NCBI GenBank assembly: GCA_007118045.1
Contig: SKTG01000264.1
Location: forward strand, 1-9,428
Source of the DNA: Nitriliruptoraceae bacterium
GTDB lineage: Bacteria; Actinomycetota; Nitriliruptoria; Nitriliruptorales; Nitriliruptoraceae
Reading direction: 5' to 3'
DNA length: 9,428 bases
The notes below the pieces were generated by a model. That model made no database searches and was not told the DNA's origin. It saw only the letters and a list, made by a program, of their open reading frames with translations. A program made the translations under genes and the position numbers. Below, piece by piece: positions 6,425-9,428 of this stretch; position 1 is the stretch's first letter, and each line of letters begins with the position of its first letter.

Positions 6425-8656
6425 TCAACGACCGAAGCGACGCAACCGCAACGCGTTGAGGACCACGCTCACGCTCGAGAACGCCATGGCCGCACCGGCG
6501 ATCATCGGGTTGAGCAGGCCCACGGCGGCCAGCGGGATGGCGGCGACGTTGTAGCCGAACGCCCATCCGAGGTTCTGCAGGATCGTGCGGTAGGTCCGTC
6601 GCGACAGGTTGATCGCGAGCGGTACCCCGGGCAGGTCCCCACGCATCAGCGTCAGGTCGCTCGACTCGATCGCGACGTCGGTGCCGGTACCGATCGCGAT
6701 CCCGAGGTCGGCCTGGACCAGCGCCGGGGCGTCGTTGACGCCGTCGCCGACCATCGCCACCACCTCGCCGTCGGCTTGCAGCCGCTCGATCTCACCCCGC
6801 TTGTCGTCGGGGAAGACCTCGGCCAGGACCCGGTCGATGCCGACCGTGCGCCCGATGGCCTCCGCGGTCCGCGCGTTGTCCCCGGTGAGCATGGCCACGC
6901 TCATCCCGAGGTCGTGCAGCTCGGCGACCACCGCGGCCGCGTCGTCCTTCACCGTGTCGGCGACGGCGACCGCGCCGCGCACCCGACCGTCCCACCCGAT
7001 GAAGACCACCGTCTCGCCGTCGCGTTCGGATCGGGTCGCGGCCTCGGCGAGCTCCGTCGGGAGTCGCAACCCGGACGTCTCGAGCCAGCCGGCGCGCCCG
7101 ACCAGGACCTCCGTGCCCTCCACGGTGGCCCGCACCCCGTTGCCCGCCACCGCCTCGAACGAGCTCGCAGGCGGCAGCGCCCCGTCCGACCGTGCGTCGT
7201 CGGTACGGACGGGCATCCGCTCGCGGGCCTGGGCGGCGATCGCCGCGCCGATGGGGTGCTCGCTGTCGGCCTCGACGGCCCCGGCGAGCCGGAGGAGCTG
7301 CCCGGGATCCTCCCCTTCGGCGTGGCGCACGGCGGTGACGGCCATCTCACCCCGCGTGAGCGTGCCGGTCTTGTCGAACACCACCGTGGTGATCTTGCGG
7401 GTGGCCTCGAGGGTCTCGATCCGCTTGATGAGCACACCCAGCTCGGCGCCGCGCCCCGTGCCGACCATGATGGCGATCGGGGTCGCGAGCCCCAACGCGC
7501 AGGGACAGGCGATGATGAGCACGGCCACGGCCGTCGTGAGTCCCTGGACCGGTTCGCCCAACACGAGCGCCCACACGGCGAAGGTCACCAGCGCGATCGC
7601 GATCACGACGGGGACGAACACGCCCGAGATGCGGTCGGCCAGCCGCTGCACCGGCGCCTTGCCGCTCTGCGCCTCCTGGACCATGGCGACGATGTGGGCC
7701 AAGGCGGTGTCGGAGCCGACGGCCGTGGTCCGCACCGTCAGCACACCGCTGGTGTTGACGGTCGCACCCGCCACGGCGTCGCCGACGGTCTTCTCGACCG
7801 GCACCGATTCGCCCGTGAGCATGGACTCGTCCAGCGCGCTCGCCCCGTCGACCACCTCGCCGTCGGTGGGCACCTTCTCGCCCGGGCGCACCCGCACGAG
7901 GTCGCCGACCCGCACCTGCTCGACGGGGACGAGGACCTCGTCGCCGTCGCGCAGGAGCCGAGCCTCCTTGGCGCCGAGCTCCAACAGGGCCCGGATCGCG
8001 TGCCCGGCGCGGCTCTTCGAACGCGCCTCGAAGTACCGACCGAGCGCGAGCAACGCCACGATCGCGGCCGCGACCTCGAAGAAGAGGAACCCGCCGATGA
8101 GCAGCGTCACGACCGAGTACCCGTAGGCCGAGAGGGTGCCGAGCCCGATCAGCGTGTCCATGTTCGCCGTGAGCCGCCGGGCGCGACGGACCATCTCGGC
8201 GAGGAACGGCCAGCCGACCCAGAACTGCACGGGGGTGGTCAGCAGGAACTGCGTCCATCGGGCCCAGGTCTGCTCGCCGAGCTCGCCGGAGAACATCGCC
8301 AGCCACACCACCACGAGGGTCGGCGGGGTGGCCAGGATCACGCGCCACTTCCACGACCGCTGTGCCCGCTCCTCCGTGTCGCGTTCGACGAGCTCCTCGC
8401 CGGCGCCGGGTGTGTCGTCGACGGGGGCGAGGCCGTAGCCGAGCCGGTCGACGCGGGCACGAAGACGCTCCACGTCGGTCAGGTCCGGGTCGAACGCGAC
8501 CCGGGCGCGCCCGGTCGCGTAGTTGACCTCCGCGGACTCGACGCCCTCCTCGCGTGATAGGACCTTCTGGATACGGGCCGCGCAGGCACCGCACGTCATC
8601 CCCTCGGCGGCGAAGTCGCGGGTCTGCGGCCCAGAGGGGTCGGTCGTGGTGCTCAC
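6425..8656 (-). CDS. copA: Copper-exporting P1B-type ATPase
   Basis: A 743-residue protein of normal family length. An N-terminal metal-binding domain (about 12-78) carries GMTCGACAARI with C22 and C25. Then come paired membrane helices, the actuator domain with TGES (281-284), and the transport helix with CPC (384-386). The catalytic DKTGT follows with phospho-acceptor D428, then SEHP (465-468, nucleotide site), TGDN (591-594) and GDGVNDAP (637-644). The last two helices hold YN (702-703) and MAFSS (724-728), the residues that with CPC mark Cu+ rather than Zn/Cd pumps. It should export Cu+ across the inner membrane using ATP. The GTG at 8654-8656 has AGGA 5 bases upstream and gives an N-terminus of normal length. 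It has its own promoter with a CsoR-type operator just upstream, so copper induction by derepression is expected. No csoR or copZ is in view. All key residues are intact. Confidence 0.96.
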   Translation of the reverse strand: MSTTTDPSGPQTRDFAAEGMTCGACAARIQKVLSREEGVESAEVNYATGRARVAFDPDLTDVERLRARVDRLGYGLAPVDDTPGAGEELVERDTEERAQRSWKWRVILATPPTLVVVWLAMFSGELGEQTWARWTQFLLTTPVQFWVGWPFLAEMVRRARRLTANMDTLIGLGTLSAYGYSVVTLLIGGFLFFEVAAAIVALLALGRYFEARSKSRAGHAIRALLELGAKEARLLRDGDEVLVPVEQVRVGDLVRVRPGEKVPTDGEVVDGASALDESMLTGESVPVEKTVGDAVAGATVNTSGVLTVRTTAVGSDTALAHIVAMVQEAQSGKAPVQRLADRISGVFVPVVIAIALVTFAVWALVLGEPVQGLTTAVAVLIIACPCALGLATPIAIMVGTGRGAELGVLIKRIETLEATRKITTVVFDKTGTLTRGEMAVTAVRHAEGEDPGQLLRLAGAVEADSEHPIGAAIAAQARERMPVRTDDARSDGALPPASSFEAVAGNGVRATVEGTEVLVGRAGWLETSGLRLPTELAEAATRSERDGETVVFIGWDGRVRGAVAVADTVKDDAAAVVAELHDLGMSVAMLTGDNARTAEAIGRTVGIDRVLAEVFPDDKRGEIERLQADGEVVAMVGDGVNDAPALVQADLGIAIGTGTDVAIESSDLTLMRGDLPGVPLAINLSRRTYRTILQNLGWAFGYNVAAIPLAAVGLLNPMIAGAAMAFSSVSVVLNALRLRRFGR

Positions 8657-8689
8657 GGGGGTCCTGTCGTGGCTCCGAGGGTGCGGTCG

Positions 8690-8718
8690 ACAATACCCAT
8701 GGGGGGTACCCTAGTCAA
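8690..8718 (-). promoter_or_regulatory. copA promoter with CsoR-type operator in the spacer
   Basis: On the minus strand, TTGACT (8713-8718) and TATTGT (8690-8695) are separated by exactly 17 bases, a near-consensus housekeeping promoter. The start codon is 33 bases past the -10. The spacer and -10 carry TACCCATGGGGGGTA (8694-8708), with TACCC/GGGTA arms and 15-base length as in CsoR operators of copper genes. A second palindrome, GGGTACCC (8704-8711), overlaps it. A 17-base spacer argues for a repressor such as CsoR, not a CueR/MerR activator, which uses 19-20 bases. The -35 overlaps the stop codon of the upstream gene (8715-8717). Confidence 0.75.
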
Positions 8719-9428
8719 CCGGACCAGTGCGAGGCCGGCCCGACCACCACCACCGGGCAGGGTGCGTGCGCCACCACCTGCTGGCTCACCGACCCGAGCA
8801 GCAGGCCCCGGAAGCCGCCCTGCCCCCGGGCGCCGACCACGAGCAGATCGGCGCCCACCGCGGCCTCGCACAACCGCTCGGCCGGGTTGCCGCTGGCCAC
8901 CGTCTGCTCGACCGACCCTTCCTGGAGATCCACTGCTCCCGTGGCGTGCTCGAGGACGGACCGGGCGCTTCCCTCGCCCGAGCGGCCGGGTACCTCCGAC
9001 GCGGTCAGGACGGCCTCGCGGGTCCCCGACCCGGCCGGCACCGTGTGGACCAGCTGCAACCGGGCACCCCGCATCCGTGCCTCCTCGGCGGCCCAGCGCA
9101 CGGCCTGAGCGGCGTACCGCGAACCGTCGACCCCCACCACGACGCGCGCTCGGGTGTCCACAGCGGGGACGACGGTCTCGCGCCCGAACCATCGCACGAG
9201 GTCGTCGGCGCCCGGTTCGACGCCGGAGCGAGCGGACCCGACCTCGTCAGTGGACGGGCTGGGGGGCACCGACGAGCCGACCGGGCCGGAGCTGGTGTCG
9301 GCCGGCGGCGGGGCGAGCCCGGGCTCCGCGGCCGCGGTCGGACCGGGGGAAGCCGACCCGTCCGTCGGCGCGCCGACCGGTCCTTCCCCCCGCAGGTAGA
9401 CGAACCAGTAGACGACCGCGACCAGGAC
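8715..9428 (-). CDS. Universal stress protein (UspA) domain, C-terminal part of a larger, probably membrane, protein; 5' end outside window
   Basis: The visible 237 residues run without a stop from the right edge. Residues 1-12 (VLVAVVYWFVYL) look like the end of a membrane helix. A Pro/Ala/Gly/Ser-rich linker (about 14-70) follows, then DDLVRWFGRE and a full UspA domain (about 94-232). The domain has VVVGVDGS (96-103) with the ATP-site Asp, and GARGQGGFRGLLLGS, matching the G-2x-G-9x-G-S nucleotide motif of ATP-binding Usp proteins, ending in CPVVVV. A GTG at 9269 could start a free-standing 184-residue Usp protein, but it has no ribosome site. G/C third positions (49 of 53 codons) upstream of it also indicate coding. 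Usp tails occur on amino-acid permeases and Na+/H+ antiporters, and an APC-type permease is one possibility; the part seen is too short to tell. Its stop lies inside the copA -35, so the two genes are probably transcribed separately. Confidence 0.78.
   Translation of the reverse strand, partial: VLVAVVYWFVYLRGEGPVGAPTDGSASPGPTAAAEPGLAPPPADTSSGPVGSSVPPSPSTDEVGSARSGVEPGADDLVRWFGRETVVPAVDTRARVVVGVDGSRYAAQAVRWAAEEARMRGARLQLVHTVPAGSGTREAVLTASEVPGRSGEGSARSVLEHATGAVDLQEGSVEQTVASGNPAERLCEAAVGADLLVVGARGQGGFRGLLLGSVSQQVVAHAPCPVVVVGPASHWSG

Noticed and set aside
6083..8557. Plus-strand open frame of 824 codons opposite copA
   Set aside because: The composition is His/Arg/Gly/Asp-rich without family features. 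It is the antisense shadow of a fully intact ATPase in high-GC DNA.

Overview
The window is very GC-rich (roughly 70% by eye), with third codon positions almost all G or C, GTG starts and TAnnnT-type -10 candidates. The gene content is a DUF1028 protein, a DUF2267 protein, a pyridoxamine-oxidase-like protein, a copper P-type ATPase and a universal stress domain. Together these point to a high-GC actinomycete-type bacterium. A deep-branching lineage such as the Nitriliruptoria is a guess I cannot confirm. There are no rRNA or tRNA genes, CRISPR arrays, insertion sequences or phage genes; it reads as ordinary chromosome. The many long open frames opposite the genes are high-GC shadows.

Layout. 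At 1-1412 on the minus strand lie a DUF1028 Ntn-hydrolase-like protein (22-921) and, upstream of it, a DUF2267 gene (1021-1412) broken by an apparent one-base deletion. A 276-bp divergent intergenic region (1413-1688) holds a weak DosR/DevR-like operator candidate. It precedes the only plus-strand gene, a small flavin split-barrel protein (1689-2108), whose stop codon lies inside a 27-bp imperfect tandem duplication.

At 2155-6294 on the minus strand is a tight three-gene module, transcribed right to left: a DASS/SLC13-type transporter, a 709-residue soluble histidine kinase, and a single-domain response regulator. The transporter and kinase genes overlap by 4 bp (GTGA), and 16 bp separate the kinase from the regulator. 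The kinase has a degenerate receiver-like domain, a cyclic-nucleotide-binding-like fold and a HisKA/HATPase core. I infer a transporter-coupled phosphorelay. Its output is unclear, because the regulator has no DNA-binding domain.

At 6337-6406, a 21-bp tandem repeat separates the transporter from a copper-exporting P1B-ATPase (copA, 6425-8656). The copA promoter is clear: TTGACT-17-TATTGT with a CsoR-type palindrome in the spacer. Its -35 hexamer overlaps the stop codon of the last gene. That gene is a universal stress protein domain (8715 to the right edge) whose frame stays open into an apparent membrane segment, so it is probably the C-terminal tail of a membrane protein cut by the window edge.
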